DNA of 64,000 nt from Lonepinella koalarum. Lineage in GTDB: Bacteria > Pseudomonadota > Gammaproteobacteria > Enterobacterales > Pasteurellaceae. Below the pieces are notes generated by a model that saw only the letters and a program-made list of their open reading frames with translations, was not told where the DNA came from and ran no database searches. Positions within the stretch are counted from its first letter, which is position 1; each line of letters starts with the position of its first letter. Both the position numbers and the translations under genes were made by a program. The stretch is from NCBI RefSeq assembly GCF_042926695.1, contig NZ_CP170642.1, positions 930,001 through 994,000 of the forward strand. Direction: 5' to 3'. This document shows, one piece after another, positions 23,903 to 32,982 of this stretch.

Positions 23903-26900
23903 TAAATAAGTTCTCCAAATTGGCAATCAATTCTGCTTCGGGACGATCAAAAAATACCCCTGATTGCATTTCACCATTCATACCACGCAAGAAAGTATAA
24001 ACCACTCCACCAAAATGGCTTTCATAGCTATACGCAGGATCTCGCAAGCGTAAATAACGATCTAATGCCAAGGTATAAAGTAAATATTGCAAATCATAAT
24101 GTTCATTTTGCATGGCTTTAACCAATTCATCTGGTTGATAATTTTGCGGTGATTTCCCCAGCAAATTCGATTTATAATCCACAATATAGTATTTGCCTTG
24201 ATAACGAAACACCAAGTCAATAAACCCCCGTAACATACCCTGAATTTGATCGAATTGCCAAGGTTCCTGCCAGTAGTGATGATAGGCTTTTAACAAACTA
24301 TTAAACTTATTCACATCAAAAGTGCGGTGTAAATTAAAATAGAATTGCATTTCTTTTAAGCAATCTTTGGCAGGTAATTGAGCTAGGTATAGCCCATTTT
24401 CTAATAACGGTGTCTGTAAAATATGATTAATCCATTGCGTAAAAGGTTGCTGCCAACTTTCATCTAAACCTAATTGTTGGCAATATTTTGCTATCAGCTC
24501 AGGATTGACTGGCTGATTAAAGGTTATTTTTTCCAACAGCGAATGTAACAAGGTTCCGACTTGAGAACCATGGGGAAAATCCACGGGGGAATGTGCGGTC
24601 GGATAATCTTGCCAATCGACTAATGAAGTTTGCTTCAACGCTATATTACTTTGTGCCAACTGATCGTTATCTTTAGCCGCATCAAAAACTCGACTATTTT
24701 CTACCGCACTTTCATCTAACATTTGGATTTGCGGTTGCCACCAAGGTTTTTGTTTATTTTGTTGATGATTTTGCATTAAGCCAGTAAAGCTCGATAATGT
24801 CCAATCACGTTCAATGTTTTGCTCAAATTCCGATGCTTTTAGTGGTGCTACGGTAGCGTTTTGTGCTTTATTCCGATCTTCTACAACAATATCCGTATTT
24901 AAAATAGGCTCAACGGTTAAACTTTCATGCCCCCATTTTTGTTGCAAAGCCGTTAATAATGTTTGGCTATCATAAACATTCTGCATTTTTTCATTTAAAC
25001 CGATCTTACCTTGTGTTAACGCATACCCAATAGCCGTCCATTCACCTTGCAAATGTAGCGGTAAGGTGATATTGACCTGATATTTCGCCCGAGTTAGTGC
25101 CACATAAAGTAATCGCATTTTTTCTGCCATACTTTCCTGCACGGTTAACGCAGAATATTGTGACTCAATATCCCAATATTGCTGTTTATCTCGTTCATCA
25201 TGATAAGTGCTTATGGCATCGGATTTAAGCGTAGAAAACGCAATAAAGGGCAACCACACTAAGCCATATTCCAGCCCTTTGGATTTATGAATGGTAACAA
25301 TCTTCACCAACTGATTTTCACTTTCTAGCCGTAATTGTTGCTCATCATCACGATCCTGTTTATTTTGAATCTGTAACTCAAACCAACGCAATAAACTGGC
25401 TTCGCTTTCTTGGGTTGGGCTGGCTTGTTGTAATAATTCACTCAAATGTAATAAATTGGTAATACGGCGTTCACCATTTTGCATGGCTTTCATTCGCTCT
25501 AACATACAAGGCTGATGTTCATCCACTTGTAAAAAGAGTTGGTATAACATTGCCAACACACCATGACGCAACCAACGGCGTTGATAATTTTCAAATCGAC
25601 TTACCCATTGTTCAAGCAGACTATCTTGTTGTTTAATTTGATTAATTTCTGCCGCAGTAAAAGCAAATAAACTGGTTGCCAAGGCATTTAAAATTACTTT
25701 GGTATTCAATGGATTTAAACAAGCTCGTAAAATATAGGCTAATTCTTTCGCTTCATCACTATCAAATACATTGCTTTTATCCGACAAATAAACTGAAGCA
25801 ATCCCCCGTTTACGTAAACTTTGTTGAATTAACTCAGCTTCTCGCCAACTTTCCACCAGCACCGCAATATCATTATCTTGTACGATTTCACGTTGCTCAT
25901 CTTTGGCAAAAACCGCGGTGTTTTTTCCAACACTTTTTAACCATTGATAAATAGAATTTGCACAGGTTTCAGCAAATAGCTGTTGAGTTTCGCCTTTGAG
26001 CAATTTATTTTTATCATTTAACTGTTCACCTAAATAAAATACCAAGGGTGCTTGCTTTTTCTCCCCAATCAAAAATTCAGCCTGTTTACTGCCAGCCTTA
26101 ACCGATTGGAAAGGAATATCTGCATATAAAAAAGAGCTGGCAAAATTAAAAATGCCATTTACTGCCTGAATTAATGCTCCGCTAGAACGATAATTATTTT
26201 CTAAGGTAAAAGATTGCTTGGCTTGTTGGCTGGCTCGTAAATAGGTAAAAATATCCGCCCCACGGAATTTATAAATCGCCTGTTTCGGATCGCCAATCAT
26301 AATAAAACCACAGTTTGGTTGTGCTTGATAAATCTTCTCAAAAATTTGATATTGGCGATTATCAGTGTCCTGAAACTCATCAATCATCGCAAATGGATAT
26401 TGCGAACGAATCCGATGAGCCAATTCATTCCCCTGTTCGGCATATAACGCATCACGCAATAAACGTAATAAATCATCAAAACTCTTTTCTGCGTGATCGA
26501 GTTTATAAGCAGTCATTTTCTGATTTAATGCCTGCATATAATGATATAAAACAATGTGGTAGTATAAAGTGAAATCAATATTTCTAACCTTATCCACTTG
26601 CTCAAATACCACATGTGTCATCGGCTCCGCCCCTTCTTCCACATAATCGGTATTTAAATTTTGTTGTGAGAAATATTTGATACAATCAGGAAAATCTAAT
26701 TGATAAACATCATCCGCCCAACTTTCCATTTGGTTTAACCAATTTGGTACAGTATTAGACTTAAAACTAGTACGTTTTAAGCGTTTTTTCTCACCTTTTG
26801 CATATTTCTTAGCAGTCTCATTCTCAATTAATTGACGAATTTCCACCGCACTTTCTCGCCATTGTTGTTTTAATTGCTGAATTTGCTGTAGTCCATTTTG

Positions 26901-27602
26901 TACATATTGCTGTAAAAATTCACTTAAATCATGCTCCAGTAACTGCGGTGAATTTATTGCGACTTTTAACGGATCACCACTCACATATTGACGAATATGA
27001 TTTAAAACCGCTGATGGAGAACCTAACCAACGGTGAATAAAATCTGTACTTTCGTAAGGTAATGAATAAAAATGCTCACGCCAAAATTCATTGGCAAAGC
27101 GTTTTAATAATTCCGTTTCATCTTTGACTAATTCCAATTCAAAATGAATCCCTGAATAAAAGGCATATTGAGTTAATACTCGGCGACAAAAGCTATGAAT
27201 AGTATAAATCGCTGCCATATCCATATTCTGTTCCGCTAAACGCAAACGTTGAATAGCTAAGTCAATATCATCAATATAATCCACTAATTCCGCTAATGGT
27301 TGATTATCTGCAAATGCCTTTTTATCTTGTATTTCCCGATATTGCTCAAGTTGTTTTTTACAAAGATGAATCCGCTGACGAATACGTTCTTTAAGTTCTT
27401 GAGTAGATGCTTCAGTAAAAGTAACCACTAGAATTTCTTCTACCGATAAGGGACGAGAAAAATTATTTTCTCCAGCTTGCAGTAATAAACGAATATACAG
27501 GCTCGCCATGGTGTAGGTTTTGCCTGTCCCAGCGGAGGCTTCTATTAACGTGGTGTGGGTTAAGGGAGTTGAATTGGCATTAAGTGCGGTAGCTTTTGGC
27601 AT
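23895..27602 (-). CDS. recB: Exonuclease V, RecB helicase-nuclease subunit
   Basis: A 1235-aa UvrD-type 3'-5' helicase fused to a RecB nuclease domain. Walker A ASAGTGKT is at residues 22-29, DEFQDTD and GDPKQAIYKFRGAD are in the middle, and VTIHKSKGLEY is the C-terminal helicase motif. The nuclease active site VDYKSN with upstream Asp (GFIDLVF) is close to the C-terminus. With RecC and RecD it degrades linear DNA until Chi and loads RecA. recC is not adjacent, the same split arrangement as H. influenzae. It is preceded by metX and a terminator. Confidence 0.95.
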   Translation of the reverse strand: MPKATALNANSTPLTHTTLIEASAGTGKTYTMASLYIRLLLQAGENNFSRPLSVEEILVVTFTEASTQELKERIRQRIHLCKKQLEQYREIQDKKAFADNQPLAELVDYIDDIDLAIQRLRLAEQNMDMAAIYTIHSFCRRVLTQYAFYSGIHFELELVKDETELLKRFANEFWREHFYSLPYESTDFIHRWLGSPSAVLNHIRQYVSGDPLKVAINSPQLLEHDLSEFLQQYVQNGLQQIQQLKQQWRESAVEIRQLIENETAKKYAKGEKKRLKRTSFKSNTVPNWLNQMESWADDVYQLDFPDCIKYFSQQNLNTDYVEEGAEPMTHVVFEQVDKVRNIDFTLYYHIVLYHYMQALNQKMTAYKLDHAEKSFDDLLRLLRDALYAEQGNELAHRIRSQYPFAMIDEFQDTDNRQYQIFEKIYQAQPNCGFIMIGDPKQAIYKFRGADIFTYLRASQQAKQSFTLENNYRSSGALIQAVNGIFNFASSFLYADIPFQSVKAGSKQAEFLIGEKKQAPLVFYLGEQLNDKNKLLKGETQQLFAETCANSIYQWLKSVGKNTAVFAKDEQREIVQDNDIAVLVESWREAELIQQSLRKRGIASVYLSDKSNVFDSDEAKELAYILRACLNPLNTKVILNALATSLFAFTAAEINQIKQQDSLLEQWVSRFENYQRRWLRHGVLAMLYQLFLQVDEHQPCMLERMKAMQNGERRITNLLHLSELLQQASPTQESEASLLRWFELQIQNKQDRDDEQQLRLESENQLVKIVTIHKSKGLEYGLVWLPFIAFSTLKSDAISTYHDERDKQQYWDIESQYSALTVQESMAEKMRLLYVALTRAKYQVNITLPLHLQGEWTAIGYALTQGKIGLNEKMQNVYDSQTLLTALQQKWGHESLTVEPILNTDIVVEDRNKAQNATVAPLKASEFEQNIERDWTLSSFTGLMQNHQQNKQKPWWQPQIQMLDESAVENSRVFDAAKDNDQLAQSNIALKQTSLVDWQDYPTAHSPVDFPHGSQVGTLLHSLLEKITFNQPVNPELIAKYCQQLGLDESWQQPFTQWINHILQTPLLENGLYLAQLPAKDCLKEMQFYFNLHRTFDVNKFNSLLKAYHHYWQEPWQFDQIQGMLRGFIDLVFRYQGKYYIVDYKSNLLGKSPQNYQPDELVKAMQNEHYDLQYLLYTLALDRYLRLRDPAYSYESHFGGVVYTFLRGMNGEMQSGVFFDRPEAELIANLENLFNA

Positions 27603-27621
27603 CGTTTTTTTCCAAAAATAA

Positions 27622-27641
27622 AGGCTAACTACTGTTAGCCT
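27622..27641 (-). terminator. Rho-independent terminator of metX
   Basis: AGGCTAAC (27622-27629) and GTTAGCCT (27634-27641) form a perfect 8-bp stem with a 4-nt loop, followed on the minus strand by TTTATTTTTGG. It lies just after the metX stop and before recB. Confidence 0.8.
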
Positions 27642-27643
27642 AG

Positions 27644-28762
27644 TTATATCATAAATTCAATCATTGTACTAGCTGGGGGGGTATTGGCATTTTCCAAGCC
27701 TGCCCGAATCTTGCTTTCGAAAATATCATAATCCACTAAAAACGCATCATGCCCATAATCTGATGCAAATTCAAAATATTGTAAATTTACCTGACTTTGT
27801 TCTAATAATACTTTGCTTTTACGCAAATCGTTAATTTTAAAAAGCTGATCATTGGTCACTGCAACGAGAGTATAACGAGCCTTAATCCGTGCTAAGGCGG
27901 TCTTAATATTGTCAAAACCTACCGCTGGATCATATAAATCCAACGCTCGCAATAAATGTAAATAACTGTTGGCATCAAAACGATCAAGAAATTTTTTACC
28001 TTGATAGGTTAAATAACTTTCCACCTGAAACCAATCGCCCCAATATTGCCCCTCTGCTTTGGTGGCTCGCCCAAAGGCTTTGGCTAACTGAATATCCGTA
28101 CGATAGGTCAACATACCTAACATTCGGGCAATAGCTAATCCTTTGGCTGGTGGTTCGCCGTCATAATAGTCCCCAGCATTAAAATTGGGATCATTCAGAA
28201 TCGCTTGACGCATGACGTGATTAAATCCAATGGCTTCCGCACTAAAGGTTAAAGAAGAACAAAGATTAACCACATTATCCACAAAATCAGGATAATAAAT
28301 CGCCCATTGGGTGGCTTGCATGCCACCAAAAGAACCGCCAACGACAGCATGTAAATGGGAAATTTGTAAAGCATCTAACAGGGCTTTTTGTACCCGAACC
28401 AAATCTTGTACGATCACATTTGGAAACTGACCACCGTAAGGCTTGCCCGTTTGAGGGTTTATTGAAGCGGGACCCGTTGTGCCTTTACAACCGCCCAACA
28501 CATTTGAGCAAATAAAGAAATATTTATCCGTATCAAAAGCCAACCTCTTACCCATGAAATTCTGCCACCAGCCTGTGCTATTTGGTTCTGTAGAATAAGG
28601 TTCGGCATCGCCTGTTAAAGCGTGACATAATAAAACGACATTACTCTTATCCGCATTTAACTCACCATAAGTTTGATAAGCCACTTCAATATGATCAAGT
28701 CTCCCACCAAACACAAGATCTAGCGGTTCCTGCTCAAATAAGGTAATTTTTTGTACTGCCAT
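27644..28762 (-). CDS. metX: Homoserine O-acetyltransferase
   Basis: A 372-aa alpha/beta-hydrolase that transfers acetate from acetyl-CoA to homoserine, the first committed step of methionine synthesis by direct sulfhydrylation or transsulfuration. The nucleophile elbow GGSFGG carries Ser144, the His is in YGHDAFL near the C-terminus, and an Asp lies in VTNDQLF. The N-terminal CHALTGD motif is typical of the MetX family. Tandem MetJ boxes lie about 85 bases upstream, so repression by S-adenosylmethionine is likely. It is a single-gene unit. Confidence 0.93.
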   Translation of the reverse strand: MAVQKITLFEQEPLDLVFGGRLDHIEVAYQTYGELNADKSNVVLLCHALTGDAEPYSTEPNSTGWWQNFMGKRLAFDTDKYFFICSNVLGGCKGTTGPASINPQTGKPYGGQFPNVIVQDLVRVQKALLDALQISHLHAVVGGSFGGMQATQWAIYYPDFVDNVVNLCSSLTFSAEAIGFNHVMRQAILNDPNFNAGDYYDGEPPAKGLAIARMLGMLTYRTDIQLAKAFGRATKAEGQYWGDWFQVESYLTYQGKKFLDRFDANSYLHLLRALDLYDPAVGFDNIKTALARIKARYTLVAVTNDQLFKINDLRKSKVLLEQSQVNLQYFEFASDYGHDAFLVDYDIFESKIRAGLENANTPPASTMIEFMI

Positions 28763-28844
28763 TGATTATCCTGTTGTTCGGGGATAAAGATTTTTACGAT
28801 GAGCTATAAACTACCTAGGATAATATCGATTGTCAAGAAATTTT

Positions 28845-28860
28845 AGACGTTTAGACGGCT
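28845..28860. promoter_or_regulatory. Tandem MetJ operator (two met boxes) upstream of metX
   Basis: AGACGTTT (28845-28852) and AGACGGCT (28853-28860) are adjacent 8-mers, each matching the met box AGACGTCT at 7 of 8 positions. Two or more contiguous boxes are the normal MetJ target. Confidence 0.75.
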
Positions 28861-28950
28861 AAAAATAAAGAGTACCGTAATTTAAAACAAAGGTAAAATA
28901 AGGGCGTACCCAATACGCCCTATAAATCAAATAAAGTCAATAAGCTAGAT

Positions 28951-30882
28951 TTATTCTTCACCCAGCAACTTCAATTCCCGTCCCCGAACCTGTGCTTTCA
29001 AGATCTGCACAAATTCATCGACATCATAACTGCCTAAATCCGTCCCTTTGCGTGTCCGCACGGCGATTTTATTTTCAGCGATTTCTTTGTCGCCACAAAC
29101 CAGCATATAAGGCACACGGCGTAAGGTGTGTTCACGGATTTTGAAGCCCACTTTTTCGTTGCGTAAATCAGATTTTACACGCAAACCTGCATCCGAAAGT
29201 TTTTTCGTCACGGCTTGAACATAATCCGCTTGGCTGTCAGTGATGTTCATCACTACCGCTTGCACAGGGGCTAACCATGCAGGGAAGAAACCGGCGTATT
29301 CTTCGGTGATAATGCCGATAAAGCGTTCGATTGAACCTAAGATCGCACGGTGGATCATCACAGGGGTACGGCGATCGTTATCTTCTGCCACATAAGACGC
29401 ATTTAAGCGACCTGGTAAGGCGAAGTCTAATTGAATTGTGCCGCATTGCCATTCACGACCTAAGCAGTCACGCAAAGCAAATTCGATTTTCGGCCCGTAG
29501 AATGCTCCCTCGCCTTCTTGGATTTCGTATTCAAGACCATTGTGACGTAACGCATTGGCTAACCCTTCTTCGGCACGATCCCACATTTCATCAGAACCAA
29601 TACGGCTGTCAGGACGGGTAGAAAGTTTCACTGCAATATTCACAAAGCCAAAGGTGCTGTAAATGTCGTAAACCATTTTAATACAGCTGGTTACTTCGCT
29701 TTCAATTTGTTGTTCGGTACAGAAAATATGCGCATCATCTTGGGTAAAACCACGCACACGCATTAAGCCGTGTAACGAACCTGATGGCTCATTACGATGA
29801 CATGAACCAAATTCTGCCATACGAATTGGCAAATCACGGTACGATTTCAAGCCTTGATTAAAAATTTGCACGTGACCCGGGCAGTTCATCGGTTTAATGG
29901 CATATTCACGGTTTTCTGATTGAGTGGTGAACATTAAATCGCCGTAGTTTTGCCAGTGACCTGTACGTTCCCAAAGCACTCTGTCCATCATAAACGGACC
30001 TTTTACTTCTTGGTAATCATACTGTTTGAGTTTGGTGCGAACAAAGGTTTCCAATTCACGGAAAATGGTCCAGCCGTCATTATGCCAGAACACCATTCCC
30101 GGAGCTTCTTCTTGCATGTGATATAAATCTAAGGCTTTGCCGATTTTACGATGGTCGCGTTTTGCCGCTTCTTCAAGGCGAGTTAAATATTCATTTAATT
30201 GTTTTTTGTCCGCCCATGCGGTACCGTAAATCCGTTGCAACATTTTATTTTTGCTATCGCCACGCCAGTATGCGCCTGCTACTTTCATTAATTTAAAATG
30301 TTGGCAAAAACGCATATTCGGCACGTGCGGTCCACGGCACATATCAATATATTCTTGGTGATGATATAAGGCTGGCATTGCGGTGTGTTCAATGTTTTCA
30401 TCGAGAATCGCCATTTTATACGGCTCACCACGTTGCTCAAAGGTATCATGGGCTTGTTGCCAACTGACTGGCTTTTTCACCACATCATAATTGGTTTTCG
30501 CCAATTCAAGCATGCGTTTTTCCAACGCATCAATATCGTCTTGTGTTAATGAACGATCTAAATCCACATCATAGTAAAAGCCGTTTTCAATGGTTGGACC
30601 GATCGCCATTTTCACATCGGGGAATAATTGTTTAATTGCATGTCCCAATAAGTGAGCTGTTGAATGGCGGATAATTTCCAAACCGTCTTCGTCTTTGGCA
30701 GTAATAATTTCTAATTTGGCATCTTCCGAGATAATATCGCAAGCGTCTTTCCGCTCGCCGTTGACCCGCCCTGCAATAGTAGCTTTGGCAAGACCTGCGC
30801 CAATATTTTGTGCTACTTCCAATACAGAAACAGGGTGATCAAATTGACGTTGTGAACCGTCTGGTAAAGTAATAATAGGCAT
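28951..30882 (-). CDS. thrS: Threonyl-tRNA synthetase
   Basis: A 643-aa class II synthetase (E. coli 642 aa) with N-terminal TGS and editing domains (HSTAHLLGHA and CRGPH zinc/editing-site motifs), catalytic core with the zinc Cys in MNCPGHVQIF, motif 2 RMAEFGSCHRNEPSG, motif 3 near PVMIHRAILGS, and a C-terminal anticodon-binding domain. Start ATG 30882 has aagga 8 bases upstream. The leader holds a hairpin with a CGT loop resembling a tRNA-Thr anticodon arm plus an upstream hairpin with a U-tract, suggesting autoregulation. It diverges from the kinase-like gene at 31123. Confidence 0.97.
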   Translation of the reverse strand: MPIITLPDGSQRQFDHPVSVLEVAQNIGAGLAKATIAGRVNGERKDACDIISEDAKLEIITAKDEDGLEIIRHSTAHLLGHAIKQLFPDVKMAIGPTIENGFYYDVDLDRSLTQDDIDALEKRMLELAKTNYDVVKKPVSWQQAHDTFEQRGEPYKMAILDENIEHTAMPALYHHQEYIDMCRGPHVPNMRFCQHFKLMKVAGAYWRGDSKNKMLQRIYGTAWADKKQLNEYLTRLEEAAKRDHRKIGKALDLYHMQEEAPGMVFWHNDGWTIFRELETFVRTKLKQYDYQEVKGPFMMDRVLWERTGHWQNYGDLMFTTQSENREYAIKPMNCPGHVQIFNQGLKSYRDLPIRMAEFGSCHRNEPSGSLHGLMRVRGFTQDDAHIFCTEQQIESEVTSCIKMVYDIYSTFGFVNIAVKLSTRPDSRIGSDEMWDRAEEGLANALRHNGLEYEIQEGEGAFYGPKIEFALRDCLGREWQCGTIQLDFALPGRLNASYVAEDNDRRTPVMIHRAILGSIERFIGIITEEYAGFFPAWLAPVQAVVMNITDSQADYVQAVTKKLSDAGLRVKSDLRNEKVGFKIREHTLRRVPYMLVCGDKEIAENKIAVRTRKGTDLGSYDVDEFVQILKAQVRGRELKLLGEE

Positions 30883-30902
30883 TTTCTATCCTTGTTACAG
30901 TG

Positions 30903-30923
30903 GTCGCCCATACGAAAGGCAAC
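30903..30923 (-). promoter_or_regulatory. tRNA-Thr anticodon-like hairpin in the thrS leader (probable autoregulatory operator)
   Basis: On the minus strand GTTGCCT and GGGCGAC form a 7-bp stem (two wobble pairs) enclosing the 7-nt loop TTCGTAT, which has the T33, anticodon CGT and A37 layout of a tRNA-Thr(CGU) anticodon arm. CGT lies at -32 to -30 from the ATG. E. coli ThrRS represses its own mRNA through such a mimic at a comparable position; the role here is inferred. Confidence 0.65.
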
Positions 30924-30952
30924 TTGTTGAGTTTAAGTTAAAAATAAAAAAT

Positions 30953-30965
30953 GGGCATTTTGCCC
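30953..30965 (-). terminator. Hairpin with U-tract in the thrS leader (attenuator or second operator arm)
   Basis: On the minus strand GGGCAAAATGCCC is followed by ATTTTTTATTTTT, 71-83 bases before the thrS ATG. No minus-strand gene lies upstream, so a terminator here would act on thrS itself. Its position also fits the upstream stem of the E. coli thrS operator. Confidence 0.6.
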
Positions 30966-31122
30966 CTCACTTTGTGCTATAGCGACGTTCTACAAACACG
31001 TTATCTAGCAAAAAGTGCGGTATATTTTAGCATAATTTTTTAAAAATTTGATATTCGTCACAGATTATTCATGAAAATAAGTTTATGATTAAACTAATCT
31101 CAGTGTAATTTAAGGGGTAGCT

Positions 31123-31980
31123 ATGTGGAAATCAGTTTCTCAAGTATTAGCGGATCAATTTGGTGCGTATTATTCAATCAAAGAAAAAGATAAAGTGCAT
31201 ACCGGTGAAATGCACGAATCTTGGTTAATTGATGATGGCATACAACCTGTTTTTGTCAAAACTAACGACAAAACCTATCGTTCTATGTTTCGAGCTGAAG
31301 CCGATCAAATTGAATTATTAAGCAAAACCCATATCATTGACCTACCTAAAGTTTACGGTGTAGGTTGTTCGCAAAATCATAGTTTTTTATTACTTGAAGC
31401 CTTGCAATTAGCAACGCCTAGCCCTGAAGAATTTGCAGAGTTTGGTATCGCATTAGCGAAATTACACCAAATTAAAGGGCTTGAGGGCTATGGTTTAGAT
31501 TTTGATACTTGGCTTGGTTCTGTTTATCAACCAAACGAATGGCGTACCAACTGGGCAACGTTTTTTGCTGACCAACGTATCGGTTGGCAATTACAAATCT
31601 GCAAAGAACGGGGTATCAATTTCGGTAATATTGAAGAAATTGTTGCCGTAGTGGCAGCTCGACTTGCCAAACATAAACCAACCCCAGCTTTATTACATGG
31701 TAATCTATGGATTGAAAACTGCGGTTCATTTAATCATAAAATTTATTGTTACGACCCAGCTTGTTACTGGGGTGACCGTGAATGTGATCTAGCGTTTACC
31801 GAATTATTCGAGCCATTCCCCGATGAATTTTATGAAAATTATCACCTCACTTATCCATTGGCTGAGGATTATATTGAACGCAAACCGATTTATCAGCTTT
31901 ACTATTTGCTTAATTTCAGTCATCGCTTTAAAGGACATTATGTGGAATTAACTAAACGGTTTTTGGAATTGATTTTATAG
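31123..31980 (+). CDS. yniA: Fructosamine-kinase (FN3K)-family protein, YniA-like
   Basis: A 285-aa protein of the FN3K family, aminoglycoside-phosphotransferase fold, thought to phosphorylate ribulosamines or fructosamines on glycated amines. KTNDK carries the ATP-lysine region; the catalytic loop reads LLHGNLWIENC (His192-Gly-Asn194-Leu-Trp); the Mg-binding motif DPACYWGDRE has Asp211. E. coli YniA has HGDLW at the loop, so the catalytic Asp is replaced by Asn here, which may mean altered or lost activity. RBS aagggg is just upstream of ATG 31123. It diverges from thrS and is followed directly by IS copy B. Confidence 0.85.
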   Translation: MWKSVSQVLADQFGAYYSIKEKDKVHTGEMHESWLIDDGIQPVFVKTNDKTYRSMFRAEADQIELLSKTHIIDLPKVYGVGCSQNHSFLLLEALQLATPSPEEFAEFGIALAKLHQIKGLEGYGLDFDTWLGSVYQPNEWRTNWATFFADQRIGWQLQICKERGINFGNIEEIVAVVAARLAKHKPTPALLHGNLWIENCGSFNHKIYCYDPACYWGDRECDLAFTELFEPFPDEFYENYHLTYPLAEDYIERKPIYQLYYLLNFSHRFKGHYVELTKRFLELIL

Positions 31981-31992
31981 AAAATCTAAAAC

Positions 31993-32869
31993 GGCTTAAT
32001 AGACAAAATGGTTGCTAAGTAGTGGGTTAAAGCCTTATAGTACAAGGCTTTAACTCACTTTCAAAATTTCAAAATTCTGAACAAAAAAATTGCCCATTTT
32101 GCTTAAAAAAATACCACGAAAAAATATGGGATCAGAAATAAGCTCCAACGTTTCAAATGCACCTCTTGCGGTAAATTATTTAGCAATAATTCGCCCCTAA
32201 ATTCTGCTCAAATTTGGCATGATTATTCTGCTAAAAAACAAACGTTAACAGAGTTATCAAGAACTTACCGATGTTCGATACGAACCATTCAGTGACACAT
32301 CAAAAAAGCGCCTAAATCGGTGTTTACTGAGCCTGAATTCATCCCTATCAATCTCATCATGGATGTGACATTCTTTAGACATAAATTGGGGGTGATGGTC
32401 TTTATGAACTCTCTCACCGATACGGTGTTATATCATCAAATTGTAAAAACAAAAAAAATGGTTTATTACAAAATTGCGATTAACAAACTAATGCGTTTTA
32501 TCGTAATCTAAATGAATGGTACCGGAAACACAAAAATTACTTACTAGAGCGTTCAGAGAAAGCGGAACAAAACGATAGAAAACTGTTCAAACACAAACAA
32601 CTCAAAAGTGTCTATTTCAGCTCAAAACGGAATGAAAACGCACTATTTACTTTTGAAAAATATCCTGAACTAAAGATTGAAAAAACAACAAATTGGCTTG
32701 AAGGACTATTTAAAGAATTAAAAAAGAAATTAGCTGTACATTAGCGGTCTAAAAACAAAGAATAACATATTGTTTATACAAGATTTTTTGAATAAGAAAA
32801 GTTGCTACTCAGTGAGATAAAATACTAAATAACAACTATTTTGTCTACTATGCCGGATCTTATTAAGCC
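31993..32869 (+). mobile_element. IS256-family element (variant Zn-binding type), copy B, degenerate
   Basis: It is homologous to copy A at 1602 over its whole length, same orientation. The left end GGCTTAATAGACAAAATGGTTGCTAA (31993-32018) differs from copy A at a few bases; the subterminal hairpin is conserved. The right end is imperfect, with a TATGCC tip at 32854 and a further TATTAAGCC at 32861-32869 complementary to the left tip. No target duplication was found. About 200 bp of the transposase are missing and stop codons interrupt it. It begins 12 bases after the kinase-like gene. Confidence 0.85.
32077..32832 (+). pseudogene. Transposase remnant of IS copy B
   Basis: Compared with copy A, the ATG has become CTG, a CGA codon has become TGA (about 32294), and the stretch equivalent to 2091-2290 is deleted, removing the second catalytic Asp (CDGKRGLL) and CHFHQ. 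A further frame disruption occurs near LAVH (about 32743). The C-terminal segment with WLEGLFKELKKK is still readable. This copy cannot make active transposase. It lacks both of the A6 frame breaks of copy A: the first site falls in the deletion, and at the second it reads through in frame. Confidence 0.85.
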
Positions 32870-32875
32870 ACAAAA

Positions 32876-32952
32876 TTATTCCGAAACTATTTTTAACCTT
32901 ATTGATTTTATTCGCTTTTTTAGCTCATAAATTCAGTCTAGTTTCGGAATAA
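32876..32952. repeat. 77-bp unit bounded by perfect 14-bp inverted repeats
   Basis: TTATTCCGAAACTA (32876-32889) and TAGTTTCGGAATAA (32939-32952) are exact complements separated by 49 AT-rich bases. It sits between IS copy B and the end of rplY. It could be a long-loop terminator for rplY, or a tiny non-autonomous element; I see no target duplication. Confidence 0.5.
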
Positions 32953-32982
32953 AATAATACTTAACTCATTGATAAATAAGTA

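Noticed and set aside
28763..28950. Possible SAM riboswitch at metX
   Set aside because: No riboswitch-like stems seen; the tandem MetJ boxes explain regulation better.
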